Below are positions 43,843 through 56,298 of a stretch of DNA of 64,000 bases, piece by piece. The notes under the pieces were generated by a model, which did no database searches, had not been told where the DNA came from, and saw nothing but the letters and a program-made list of their open reading frames with translations. Position numbers and translations under genes: made by a program. Numbering within the stretch: the first letter of the stretch is position 1; each line of letters begins with the position of its first letter. The stretch is from Triangularia verruculosa (Eukaryota; Ascomycota; Sordariomycetes; Sordariales; Podosporaceae): assembly GCA_033296885.1 (NCBI GenBank), contig MU863902.1, positions 1 through 64,000 of the forward strand. Direction: 5' to 3'.

Positions 43843-45225
43843 TTAGTTGCCGCCCAAGCTGGGGAAGGCGTTTTCGTCGCTGAGAGAGACGGGGGCGGCC
43901 TGGGAAGCACCGCCACGGGGGGCGCCACGAGGAGCAGCACCGCCGCGAGGACCACCACGGCCACGGGTACCACCGCGGGCACCATCACCACGGCCACCGC
44001 GAGCACCACCACGGGGAGCGCCATCACGGGCACCACCACGGCCGCCACGGCCACCGGTGCGCTCGGGCTCGACATAGCGGTTCTCAATCTCGACGAACTG
44101 CTTCTGCTTGCGCTCACGGGTGCGCTCCTTCTTGCCACCGGTGGCGGAGACGTACTCCTCCTCGGCCTTCTTGACAACGACCATGCCCTCGGGCTTCTCG
44201 GCCTTGACCTCACGGGGAGGGAGAGCCTCGAACTTGGGCTTCTCCTTGTAGTAGTCCTCGAGAGTCTTCACGACGGGCTCGGGCTCCTGCTCCTCAACTG
44301 GGGCAGCGGCCTCGTCTTCCTTCTTCTCAACGGTAGCATCGGCCTCACCGGCCTTCTCGTCGTTGAGAGCCTTCTCGCCGTCGTCACCGCCCCAAGCCTG
44401 CTCAGCAGTCTTAGTGGAGCCGCCACTACAAATCCGTTAGTACCATGTCTTTCATTCGACCGGTCGGGAATCGAGCTGGAACATACTGAGGAGCAGCCTT
44501 GTGGGGGTGACGGTCACCCTCGGGGCGCTTGCCACGGAAACCACCGCGGCGTCCGCCACGGACCTCATCGGTGGGCTTACCACGGTTGGAGTCGCGGCCG
44601 GCGTTACGGTCCCGGAAAGCTATCAAGTTACCCGATCAGCAAAACGTCAATGAGATATAAACCGTGACAGCTACACACCAGCCTCGTTGCCAGTAGCGGC
44701 AGAGCGGCGGTTGCCGGAGGGGACAGGGCCCTTGGAGGGAGCTACGCCATCGGTGTTGCGCTTGGCAGTGTGAGTCGTGGCCTTCTCAACGATCTTGATA
44801 GGAGGAGGAATGGGGGGCTCCTCGTCGTTGCCTGTGTTGTTGAGATCTGTCAGTCACTGCCCGTTGTGTCAAAAAGTCCAAGCTCAAGCTCATCCCATCC
44901 AGTTCCCGAAGGCCCCGGGGGCCAGGGTACTCGAGGTCGTTCAGGTGGCAAGAACTCGCGGGGGAGGAGAGTTATAAGAAGGGAGACCAACCGAGAATGG
45001 CGAAAAGGTTCTGTATGAAGCTCGACGAGTCAGCGATCACCATTCGATATTATAAGTGGGCGACGTTCTTCCCCTCCTTGGGTGGAGGGAGGGGACGACG
45101 GAGAGGGACGAGATGTGACCTCCAACCGGCGACTGCAGATTCTCGCAGCAAGGAAAGATCCGGAACGATGAAAGGGCAGAGAGGATGGGAGGTACTCGTC
45201 AACTTACCTTAGTGGCGACCGACAT
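43843..45225 (-). CDS. Stm1/SERBP1-like (HABP4 family) RGG-rich ribosome- and RNA-binding protein
   Basis: Five exons on the minus strand: 45225-45208, 45010-44992, 44831-44679, 44619-44487 and 44425-43843, coding 301 aa. The first two exons are only 18 and 19 nt and are flanked by introns of 197 and 160 nt; the others are about 60 nt. Spliced, the N-terminus reads MSVATK then NLFAILGNDEE, a typical Stm1 N-terminal motif (x-L-F-x-L-L-G-N-D). The middle carries the HABP4/PAI-RBP1 block with TLEDYYKEKPKFEALPPRE, and KKERTRERKQKQFVEIENRY precedes an extended RGG/RGA-rich tail that ends in ENAFPSLGGN. Stm1 and SERBP1 bind 80S ribosomes and preserve them in a silent state under stress; the S. pombe relative is Oga1. 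Ribosome clamping here is inference from family. Confidence 0.9.
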
Positions 45226-47250
45226 CTTGCCGCCGAGGATTTATCGCCTACTCAAGGCGTTGTGATATGGTCGACCAAAGGGCTCCGTAGCGGAGGAGAG
45301 GGGACAGAGGTTTGGTGGTGAGAAAAATTCCTCGGAGGTGTAGAGAGAGGCAAGCGCCTAGCAGGACATGCCCTGTTTTCAATTGCGCCGGATTCTTGCG
45401 GTGCTTTTCCACGGCAAATGGGACCCGTCGTTTCGTTACAAAACAACTGGGGGGGGTCGGTGGGCTGCTGGTCTGGTGGAAGATTTTGGTGCTCAAAAGC
45501 CTACCCACAAGGCGGGGGAGCTGCCGCACGGATCGCTTACCGCACCGCGCACACTTGAATGTTTTTCCTTTTTGGAAATTCAGTGCGCCTTTCGTTTATT
45601 GCGGTTAGGGCTTCCCGTTCCGCGTCTTTTCCCCCTGCCCTTTGCTTTGCGGGCTGCTTCTGCTAGTGGTTCCTTTCTGCTGCTGCTGCTGTTGCCGTCG
45701 CTCGCTGCAACCGTGGTCATGCCCGCAGGGAGCATCACAAAGGACCATCCGTCCGCAATAAAGAAAGCCTTGTGGCCAGTAGCTGCTCTTTTACCACCGG
45801 TGTATCTGTGGCGCTCAACTCTAAGTGGCTTTTGTGGTTAGGTACTTTGTTGGTTCAAGTTTGACATCATCGGCCACTGACTTTCAGTGAGGCACAGAAA
45901 ACCTTCATGGACATCAAAAATTTAAAATGAGCCCAAAAGGTCAAGCTAACTTCTTTTCATCATTATATATCTTTCTCTGGCTATGTACTCAGCCTGCAAC
46001 CTCATTAAAAGGTTCAGAGCTGGCGTGTTGGAGAAAAGGAACGAAACGAGGAGAATGAGGACCTACCTCCAGCCCCGTGCCGTCCATCCAGCGTAGAGAA
46101 GAAGATGCTATAAATACATGTGTTGGTAGCCTTCCTGACTTCCGAGTCCTGTGTGTTCAGCTTGTTAGAGTCTATCAAGAACAAACACTTGCTTTTGAGA
46201 TCACAAAGGCCACACCCCAGTAACAAACGAAGAAAATGGAAATCAAAATCAGAAAACGTCTCACATATGAGCAACATGACACCTGAAAAGGAACATGGCC
46301 GGAAGAGAAAAAGTTGAAGGGGGGTTGAGTGAGGTGAATTGTAAAAAACGGACCGACGGACGACACGGGGCCTTCCATCCCCGAGCCAGACCTTCCCTCC
46401 GTGAAAGGGCCACAGATCCAGGCAACTATGAAAGATAACTCCGACACATGCCATATGAATATGACACACCCCGAAGGCTCCCTCATGAGCCTGAGCCTAT
46501 GACTTCCCTCTCCTCGCGCGGACCTCCCAGTCCTCTCCCGCTGCAACTATCATAATAGCTGCAGCCCCATTAGTAGCTGTCGTGTCGTCCATGTTATATG
46601 TCGTATATCTTCCTGAATCCGTACCAGTATTCCTTCCTATATGCACCTCGTAAAAAGCAAAACTTTTTTTCGTAAACCAGAAAAGAAACAACCAGCGTAC
46701 TCGAAATTGACGCCGAAACAGATGTACTGATGAAATCAAATGCTGCCGCCCGCCGTCCTGGGTATAATTTTTTTCTCCGAAAGTATGCGAGTATGATGTT
46801 TTTTTCTGAAACCGAATGCGACCCAGAACCGGCAGTAATACTTTTTGAACAAGATTGAGAAAAAGAAATTCGTAAAGAAAAGAAAAAACACGTTGTCGGT
46901 CATTCGGCGGCTCAGATATCGTGTTCCTGGGCCGGGATGAATGGCTGGCTGTCTTCGAAGAATGTCGTTCCGCTGTTCAATGCAATGCTTCCGGGGTATC
47001 GTAAAAACGCGCTTCGCCGTAATGACCTTTTCGGCCCATGCCTTCATGAACTAGTCCGAACCATCTGAAGTTTCCACCTCTCCTTCTTTTTTCCTTCTCC
47101 GACCGACTTTAGCCATACCAAAGCATCTCCCCAGCGATAGCTCCGTACTCCAAAAGAAGACACCGCCAGAAAGAAGCACCGAGCCGTGGGCTGGGCCATA
47201 GGCTTGAGACACCTCCTGTTGTACCGCTGTCATCTGAGGAGTCGACTCGA
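45226..47250. other. Intergenic region between Stm1-like gene and bZIP gene
   Basis: About 2 kb between two minus-strand genes. It should contain the promoter of the Stm1-like gene at the left and the bZIP 3'UTR at the right. Frames here (for example 45368-45841 plus and 46014-46469 minus) lack conserved content. Confidence 0.5.
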
Positions 47251-48648
47251 CTACCGCATGTTGCTGGTATCAAATGAAAACTGAGTGGGGAAAGCCATGC
47301 TGGCGCTGAGTCCGAACGGGTCGAAGTCATAGCCAGGGTCGAGCAGTTGCGTCATCGATGGATATGCCGGCTGCTGGGTGTGAGCAGGGTGGTCTATTGG
47401 CGATTGGCCGGCTATCACCTGGGTTCCAGGAGGACCCGTTGTCACTGGCGATGAAAGCGACGTGGGCTGTGGCTCACCAGCATATGACTGACCAGGGTAG
47501 GGCCCGGGACCGCCGTTGGGCGTTCCGGGACCCTCTTGTCCTTCATCCATCATGTCGGCTGCGGCATCATATTCCTGTTCTGTATTCAAGTATTAAAACC
47601 TAGGACGACAAAGTTCTATAAGACGAGGAGGAGAGAAGAAAAATGGAGGGGACAACTTGCCGAGCTGCTCAATATGATTCTGGAACGAGGGCGTGGGGTA
47701 AAATGCGGCTGGACTTTGCGTCACATTCTGTCTCGCGTGGTTGGTAGGCTGGTGAAGTCCGGGTATTTGCATTTGGCGAGGTCCTGGCAAACCATGAATC
47801 GGGGCCAGATGAGGAGGCGGGGGAGCCTTCATACCATTGACAGGAGGCATCGAGGGCCGAACAAGGCCGTTCAGGTGGTCAGAGGTGGCCGGAGAGGCGG
47901 CATGCTGAGACCCAAACGAAGTTGTTGCCGTGGGTGAGGCAGAGTGGGACGAGGGCGTGTGCCGACTCTTGGGCGACATTGCCGAGACATGGGAGTGAAT
48001 CGGAGGCGGCAGTGGCGAGATGGCTCCCGGTTCCAGCTTTGGTGCAATGCTAGAGTTGGAACGACGAGCGTGGTGGCGGTTCAGGATGGCGCGTTGGATC
48101 GGCGGCGGTTGAACTAGGTTCTGGGGCATGTGAGTAGGCCCAAGATTTGGACTGCCTGTCTTAGCACGAAGCTCCGCTTGCACATCGATACCCTTCTCCA
48201 GCAGAATGCGCTCCAGCAGCGAGTTCTTGTAGCGCAGCATCAAGCACTCATCGGCGGCATGACGGTGGGCAGCCTGGAGGTTTGCTAGGTTCTGCTCGTG
48301 GGTGCGGATGGCCTCCTCGAGCTGCTTGATGTACTCGGTTCTGCGCTCACGGAAAGCAGCCTGGGCCTGACGGTTTCTCTGCTTTCTTTCCTCAGATGTC
48401 GCATAAATCTACTTGGCCGGTCAGTACATGTTTGTCATGAGATCAAATGTGACCCACAGCTCTCACGATGTGGGCACGGGAGTACGTACAGGTTTACGGC
48501 CACCTTTCCGCTTCGGCTGCTGATTCTCGGCCTGGGCCGGGGCGTTGTTAGGAGCCGCCTCTCCTTCTGGGCTGGACGCCATGGACTCTACTTCACTGCG
48601 GTCGTTTTTGGGTGGATCTTTCTTGTCGACAGACATCTTCTCGGACAT
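47251..48648 (-). CDS. kapC: bZIP transcription factor, KapC-like
   Basis: Three exons on the minus strand: 48648-48490, 48408-47661 and 47579-47251, giving 411 aa. The bZIP domain starts at the exon 1/2 boundary: KRKGGRKP then IYATSEERKQRNR, with the N-x7-R basic signature in RNRQAQAAFRERR, followed by a heptad-rich zipper (residues about 70-125) ending in LLERILLEKGIDVQAEL, the hallmark of the fungal KapC group. The remainder is Ser/Pro/His-rich and ends in LDPGYDFDPFGLSASM. The first intron is 81 nt, GTACGT..AG. The second (47660-47580) has a GC donor, G|GCAAGT, and a CAG acceptor. The GT alternative nearby (at 47656) leads to an immediate stop, so a GC-AG intron is the best model. It is a nuclear DNA-binding regulator; its targets are unknown. 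A second in-frame ATG lies at 48636. Confidence 0.9.
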
Positions 48649-51600
48649 ATCCTTGCGGTCTGGTCCGTGGCTAAGGCAGATAACAAGCGCGTCAGACCTT
48701 ATTTGGGTTGTATCTAAAACAAAAAGCTTGTCGTCGATAGGGGTGGTGCCGTGCCGCACTGACAGCTCTCGGTAGGCGTGGGCTATCTCGACGGAGGCAG
48801 GCAGGTAGATGGAGATGGAGGCGGGGCAGGGGCCAGCGAGCAGCAGTAGGGAGCTATGCTGCAGCGGGATTGCCAGGCGATGCACACCTAAACTTTGTTG
48901 GAGTTTTTGGTGGTGGGATGACAGCAACAAGACAGCGCAAAATCGCCCGAAAGGGGTACTGTCCGGGGTAAGTTCGTTCGACAAAAGCCGGGGAAGGGCG
49001 CCAATCAGTGCGTCATCTGGAGAAACGGTTTGCGGGATCCGGCAGGTTGGGACCGGGTGCTTGTTGGGTTGGGGTTTCTGGGCAGTGTTCGATCGATAAG
49101 GTACCGTAAGGCTGTCGGATTCCCCAGATTTTCGTGTGTCAAAACCAAGATTGTCGAGGGAGATTCCGGGACGGTCAGAGATAAGCAGAAGGTCGTTGAC
49201 AGGTTGGGTATGTGTCAAGAAAAAGGGCAGAATGGAGGGTTTTATGTAATGTTAATGCCGGTGATGGTGGGAGGGGCCCGCAGACCGCCGCTAGGACTCT
49301 GGGCCTGCGCGGAGACAAATAGCCAGGTGCTTCCACCTAGCCCCGACCTCCGTTCTGGGTTGAACCAGGTCACGCTGCGTTTCTGTCGTTGGACCAAGAC
49401 GCCCGCGAAACGAGATTGGCTGCTTTCCACTCACACGCCGACGCCTGCGTTTCTGCGAGTTGCGAAGATGTCTCCCTGATGACCCGGCTCCGAATTCTTG
49501 ACAATTGGAACAAAAAGCCCGTACCTCGTGTTTTCCAAACAGGACAGGACGAGCTGGAATCGGGTGCGTTGGCACCGGCTTTTGTATTCTTTTGCAGATT
49601 CTGTGCCAGCGGCTGGGATGCCGTCCGACTTCCGGCTCCTCGCTTCACCCCTCTCACACAACGGACCTTGCTCGATCAGCCGATGGGCCGTCAGTACCCA
49701 CTCCGAATCCGCTCAAGATCCAAGCCTTGGAAACGTCAACAGAAGACACCGATTTGGTCGACGTGCAGCTGGAAGCTTCGTAACAGGACTGACTTTTTGG
49801 GGAGAGAGAGAGATGAGCTGGCTGCTGGGCTTGCTGGTGGATGGAGAAACGGGTGCTGGTGCTGGATGAAGTCTCCTTCGTGTGTGGTGTGGTTCGTTGT
49901 CCCGTGGGCCCGAAGAGGATCTCAAAGTCTGGATCCTATTCGTTAATGGGGGGATAGTGAGGCCTGAACAAGAGTTGCTAGGTCCCAAGTGCGGTGAAGC
50001 TTAAGTTCCGGCCGGGCTGGGCTCCTGTCAAAGACAATCGACAAAGACAAGCTTCTGGGCCCTGAGGAGACCGGCGCCTAAGTTGCAGACGATGCCACGA
50101 GGAACCAAGCCGGGATGGACTGTTTTTAGAAGCTCTTGGGATCTCTTGGGATCTCTTGGGTCAGAGTTGTCCAAGAGGTCGAATGGAGAGGAATTGTCAC
50201 CAGAACAGCAGGTGGGTTCCTGGTTGGCTGGCTTGAGTCTGGGAAAACAGTCGATCTGTTGCTGAATTGCAGTCAAGAGGCTCACCAAGTGCAATCACCT
50301 TGTGAGTTCGAGTCGAGAGAGAGGAGGGCTGTCTGGCTTGCTCTGAGCTCTCTCCGGCTGGGCGGCACACCCTGTTATAAGTGACTAATGGAAACCAGGT
50401 ACTTTGGACACAAGTCACTCACCTCCCTGGCCTGACTTGTTGGAACGCGTCTGTTGCGCACCAAGTGACAGAAAGAGCTGGCTCTCATTTCAAAACCCTA
50501 CAGGGCGCTCGGGCCACTATTCGCCAGCTGTCACTGCCTGCCAGAAAGCCATGAACCCCAGCGCAACAGGCTGCTGGCATGGGCAACCCTTTCTGTCAGC
50601 GACAACCATTGTTCGCTAGTCTGCGACACGAACATGGCTTTTCCCCTCATGGTCCTGCATGCACCCAGTCAAGCGGGCAATAACACAGCCAAAGCCCCCT
50701 TTCTCAGAATATTAAACTTCAGCGTTTACCAGCGTTTCTTCTCAGCGTTTTGCTCTGTTCTCTTGCCTCTTGTTTCTGACTCCCACCGAAAGTCCTACCG
50801 CTTACCAGTTCCACCCGCCTCCTCGCCCGTTCGGTCCCAATGCTCGACCGAGAACTCATCGCCGGCCTTGGCAAGTGCTTGAGTGGATTGCCCTGGGGCC
50901 AAGATCGTAGTGAAGTCGAGGGATGAACATCAATCCTTGGCTAAATCAACAACGTCTTTGTAAGCCGAGTATGAGTCAACAAGGACAGGCTTGGTATTGT
51001 CGTGTGGAAGAGTCGAGAGGATTGTCGCTTCTGATCAAGGGACATGTTGGCATTTGTATACGTTATCTCAATTGAGCACAACAAGCCTTTTGGGCCGAAG
51101 AAATCCGTGAAGACAAGCCATGCTGAAACCCCTGCCATGAAGCGTGGTCCTCGAGAGTCTCGAACATCTCATGAACTAGGTATAGGTATTGATGCGGGTC
51201 TACACTGTATACCTAGCTAGTCACGCTGCAGTTTGGTCGCACATGTCACCATTCTTCACGAGTGAACGGCGAACGGTCAGCGCCAAAACGCCATCACCAA
51301 TCGAAGCCTGTGTGCCACCGACATCGGTGTCCCAGCAAGCGTATTGGCGCGTTCATACTGCGGGGCAGGTTCCTTGACGACGCCTCGCCAAGATACCAAG
51401 AACGCCAAAATTTTCGTAGTCACCTGAGCCAGCAAGACAGACGCTACTCACCACTCCACTTGTTCCTTCTGCCGGGAAGCCAGGGCTGGGAGTGCAGTAC
51501 ACGCCCCTCAGGTACTACTATCGATCGAAGGACTTCGGTAGTTAAAGTCCTAGAACTGTCGATCATCGATCTTGGAAAGAGACTTGCTTCGGCGTAAAAA

Positions 51601-54107
51601 AGAAGAGGAAAGAATGGTGAAGAAATCGTATCAAGGGCTGTCAAAGATGTAAGGCACAAGTCGTATCAAAACCTAAGGCTTTGGTTAGACAGCTTCATCG
51701 GAACTGTATGAAGACGAAGCTATGAGAGCAGCTTGCGGCTCGTGAGCATGTTTGCTGACAGCGTTATGCTTCCACTGAAGTCGAAGGACGGTACTTCGCC
51801 TGTGAGATCGATAGATTAAAATGACCGGCAGTCCTCCAACCAGAAGGTCGTCGACGCTTTGTTCTCGGTGTTCGGGGAGCCACAGGGGAGCATCAGCAGC
51901 GTTTGACCCATTTTGTTGACGTTCGAGTGACGTTTCTTCCCAGCACTGGAAAAAGAAAGTCCCTGTTCAGTGTGAGGCATCCACCCCTGCACTCCTCCCG
52001 CCGCCGCTCCGCAACGCACGGCCTGGACGGGAGAACTGGAGACCGCCGAGTTGAGAAACGGCATCCTCCGCCGACCCCTCTTGTCCGAGATAATTTTACT
52101 GAGAGGGAATTGATATCTTCGAGAGAAGTATGCCTCTTCTGCTCTCTGATTACGGAGTTAGTGAGTTCCGATTCTTGCTGAACTGTGCCGCGATATTCCT
52201 CTCATGAAGTCGCACCATTCGACTTGGCTTTTTTTTGGGGGGGTCGTCACTTGTCTCTGGGACAAGACTCGTCTAAACAAGCTCAAAGTAGCTAGCGACA
52301 GGGGGTTATTATCCGACTCCATCGAGTGCCCAGCCGTGCGGGGCGGGGTTGTTGGTTGGCGCTGGATCAACGCCCTTCGTGCATCTCCGAGGAGCCCCTC
52401 GATCCTGTTGGTAACGTTCACTGATGTGCCTCACCAGCTGATGTGGTGACATCAACTTACGCCGAAGGAGCCGTGTCACGCAGTATTTTGAAGCTCCCTA
52501 GCCTTACAGCAAAGGCTATCGATTGTTGCTGGGTGGTTGAGAGAACATTGGCAACTGTGTGGTTGAAATCAGACTGCCTCTTTCGAGACTGCTTGAAACC
52601 ATTCTCAAGCCATTGCAGCGAGGCAAAGAGCGAGAATTCTGCTTGGGTGGTCAAAAACATGCAGATGCTGTCCATTCTTCATCGGTGGCTCGTATGGGAT
52701 GGCGGCTTCGGCAGCCCATTGGCCTGGACTTGTCAACCGCATCAGGCAATGCGACTGAGGAGCAGCTTCAACACCTTCTGGAATCCTTCTAGCGTCTTGT
52801 GGCGTCAATTAGTACCTGGGACAATCTCAATGGGGGGTCAGACACGGTGACCTCACCACCACGTACCCGTCTTGAGCCTCGTCTGCGATGGCAGAATGTG
52901 CAATTTCCTGAGTGCGGCATTTTCCACTCGGTAAAGTGGAAAATTCGATCTGACAGCTGCTGGTGATGATGCAGTGGCTCAGTAGGTAGCCCCCAAGACC
53001 TCAAGCCCAATCATGGCGAGGCTGATGGAGAAATTGCGCTCATCAGCTTCGGTTCATCGAGCGTGGGGGTTAGCGGTGTTTCAGCGGCCTGTAATTCTCA
53101 TAACTATCGTCTGCATCTCGACAAGAAGAAGATGAACCACGGCTTCCATGCAGGTCCCAGATCCGGTGGTGATGATAACCGCTGTTGGGGTACCGCATCC
53201 TCCCAGCTCGTTAACGGACACTCGAACGGTGCAAGTTTCTCTTGGGGTACACCAGTGCGGATATGTGATCCGTATGAGATGTCGCGACGGTGTCAAACGG
53301 AGTGTGCTCGAAAGCTACACATCCAATAGTCCATTCCATATGGTGGTTGAAGGCTGCTGAAGGATATCAGTTGGCTTATGAAACGATACCGGCCTGTTGA
53401 AGCAGAAAGATGCCTTCAGAACTTGACAGTAATCAGACTTTAGTGGAATATCGGCCACATAGTCAATACCTGCTTCTGAGAACTTGCCGAGGTGACTAAT
53501 GATTCCCGTTGCCAGTTAGGAGTGATGCATCGTTGGAGGGCGGGCTTTTCAGCCTTGTCGATGTCGAAGGCGTCGTCGGCGGCAGTTCATGAACTGCGGC
53601 GGGCCATCGTGTGGCTTTCTCCATGCTCTGTGATCTATGGCAATGGGACCACGCCCTTCCTCGGTTTGAACGCTGAACTCGAAAGATAATTACCAAAGAC
53701 GATCCTGTATCTTTGAGGTCGAGGGTCGAGGGTCGAGTGCCGAACTGCTTGGAGTCAAGTTCACACTTCACACTTCACAGCAAACCAAAATCAGGGTGGG
53801 GCAGCGTTGGAGCTGATTGGTCGGTGTGCTCCCAGGCCGTGCCACGAACTCGCGCCAGTGACACCACCCCACAAAATCAAGGGTTTGTTTACTTCGACGA
53901 CCAGCCAGCGAATCAAAATCGGCACCCCACCGGACATCTCCCGCACACTCGCACCTCTTCCCTTGTCGCGTTTTCAACTGACATCATTTCCATCTCTCGA
54001 CCACATTCCAACCCGGACAAACTGTCAAAATATCTGTCGTCCATCCCATCCATCAGTCAATTGATTCTTTGGCTCACACTGCACCACGAAAGCATCCCTC
54101 CAACATC
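48649..54107. other. Gene-free tract upstream of the bZIP gene (about 5.5 kb)
   Basis: No frame with recognisable content is found. The left part must hold the promoter and leader of the bZIP factor on the minus strand; the right end belongs to the KEN-box gene. A 10-nt repeat lies at 50133-50162. Short frames at 52200-53770 on both strands are broken by stops and have no clear homology by eye. A decayed element is possible but not shown. Confidence 0.5.
50133..50162. repeat. Three tandem copies of a 10-nt unit
   Basis: Three near-perfect adjacent copies of a CTCTTGGGAT unit in the tract upstream of the bZIP gene. No coding frame is attached to it. Confidence 0.85.
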
Positions 54108-56298
54108 ATGGCCCGCCGTTCAGCGCGCCTGGCGAGCGCCCAAAAGGTTAGTAAACAAAACATAAACACAGCGAACTTCACCGACAATGCCGCTAACCCG
54201 TGTTTCGCGACTCCAGGCGTCTAAGCCCCCCATCGAGGAGCCAGTCCTGCCCTCTGTCGTTGAGCAAGATGACAGCTCTGCCCAAAATGACGATGCCGCC
54301 GTTGCGTCTCCAGCCCCAGTTCCCACTCCTACTCCTGCCATGTTGCCTGCGACACCAGCCGGCAAGACGTCTCGCATCAAGCCTCCGGCCACCGAAATGC
54401 ACCCTGCCAAACATCGTCCCACCATGGCGCCACCTTCATCCGGTCTGCGTCTAGGTTTCACCGACATAGTGAAGCCGGCCTCTCGTATCGATGCGCTGCC
54501 CACTGGCATTCAGACAACACCCTCCAAGATCTCTGTCCCATCCTCGTCATTCACATTCACTCGACCTGGCCTGTCGGATATGAAGCTAGGGCCCGAGGCT
54601 CAGCGTATGATGGACAAGATTCGCAGTGAGGCGGTCAAAATCAAGGCAGAGTTGGTAGCGAAGCGCGAGTTAGAGAGCGCCGAGGAAGAGCAGATTAACA
54701 GTCGCAAGATTGCTACAGCCAAGGGCAAGGCAGGTCGTTTTAGCTCCGCTCATATGAGCGAGTTCAAGAAGATGGACTCGATTGAGAACCATCCGTCGGC
54801 CTTCAGAGCCCAATCAAGCCGCATCACACCGCTCAAGCCCGGTGTCAAGCGTAGCCAGTCCAAGGCAAATCTCGACGAGGCCGATCATACTCGATCGAAG
54901 CAGCCCACACCAGCATCGACTATCGCTAAGGCTAAGCAGCAAATCGAAGAGGTCGAGTCTCCTGTCAAGCGCGCGCGTCAGCGTATTGAAGAGGATGCGA
55001 CGAGCCAGCGTCCAATTTCACGAGATGGGAGCTCAATCCCAATGCCCAAGTCGTCATCTAATATGAGCTTGCCTCGTTCAAAATCCAACCTTGCATCGCT
55101 GATGACCCCGACCAAATCATCGCTTGCTCGGTCTACCAGCACCATTGCCAAAACCCCTGTACGTGCCTCGCTTCTGCGGTCGCCCTCCAAGCTCACGTTG
55201 GGCGGCCTTACCAAGTCCGCCACGACGAGCAATATCACGACCACCATTACTATCGAGAAGGAGACAAGACAAGCTGTTGAGGTCAACGCTTCCAAGACGG
55301 CGACCTTTACAGCTGAAGCCAAGAGTCCCGAGGTGACTCTTATGGCGGCTGAGGTAAAAACTCCCAAGAGCCGCTTCGAGCAGGTGAAGTCCCTGTTCCG
55401 CCGTTCTCAGGCCAGTGCGGCAAAGCCGAAGAGCACAATTCCAATGCCTTCGGCCCTTGGTTCAAAGACTCCGGGACCTCCTCGCTTGGAAAAGGAGCTT
55501 CCGCCTATTCCTATGACTACCCCTGCTCGCAAGCTTACCAAGCGTGTGGCTTTCACTCCGAATACTGAGCACGCTGCCCTGGCCCAGAACTCGCCATCAC
55601 CGGTCAAGTCCAGTACTCCAGTCCCTGCAACTCGGCAACCACTTGGGGAGGTCCACTATCCATCTTTGGATGGCGTCTTGGCCGAACAGAGTGCTGCGGA
55701 GGTGGCCTATCCGGACCTCACAGCCGTGCAGCCGCATCCAGAACTGTCCACAGACAACAAGGTCGCCCCAGCCGAGCCATCCGTCCCAGGCACCTTCACC
55801 TTCCGAAGCGACCACACGATCAGCTTTGGAGGGCCATCCTCTTCGTTCGGCTCCTCTCCCGGCCAGGCCAGCATCCGCCCAGTCCGCCCCTCCATTCTGC
55901 CAACCGAAAACATGCCCGGCAGCTTCCCCAGGACCGCCTCGGAGACCGTGTCTAACAAGGAAAACGAAGCTCCGCGGACCGTCTTTGTGGCTCTTCCCCA
56001 CGGCATGAGCAACAAGAAGCGTCACCGCGTCAGCACGGACGAGGAAGAAGAGGAGGCTGAAAGAGAGGCGGCGGAGCGGGCGGCAAAGAAGCGCAAGCAA
56101 GTTCCCGAGGGCGACGCCCTCCTGGCTCCTCGGCTTGTCGCGGCTGCCAGTGCCAAGCGGACGATGGGCACCAGCCCTAGGAAGCTGCCTTTGCCCAACC
56201 GTGCGCCTGGCACACCGAGTCCGATGAAGAAGAAGACGACGGGCGGTATCAGCCTGAGCAGACTCCAGGCGCTTTCTCGTCCCAAGATGCGCAAGTGA
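54108..56298 (+). CDS. Basic Ser/Pro-rich KEN-box protein with a NuSAP-like block
   Basis: Two exons: 54108-54146 and 54217-56298, with a 70-nt phase-0 intron (GTTAGT..CTAAC..CCAG), coding 706 aa. The tiny first exon codes MARRSARLASAQK. A charged helix near residues 135-165 (RMMDKIRSEAVKIKAEL, then EEEQ) precedes the most conserved-looking piece, GRFSSAHMSEFKKMDSI-ENHPSAFRA near 190-215. This recalls the F-x-x-A-H-x-x-x-F-x-K-M-x-S-I pattern of NuSAP-type spindle proteins. The rest is rich in S-P and T-P sites and basic residues, with VAFTPNT, FTFRSDHTISFG, a KEN box (SNKENEAP) and a basic C-terminus. A mitotic microtubule-associated role, with APC/C-driven turnover, is inference. An ATG at 54187 lies inside the intron and is not used in this model. 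Confidence 0.8.

Noticed and set aside
49389..49946. 185-codon plus-strand frame upstream of the bZIP gene
   Set aside because: No conserved motif, and open frames on the opposite strand across the same bases.
52200..53770. Possible decayed retroelement
   Set aside because: One short minus-strand stretch loosely recalls a copia-type reverse transcriptase motif, but the frame breaks, no long terminal repeats are seen and the match is too weak to claim.
54187..54216. ATG at 54187 as the start of the KEN-box gene
   Set aside because: It lies inside a good intron (GTTAGT, CTAAC, CCAG); the spliced model from 54108 gives a better start.
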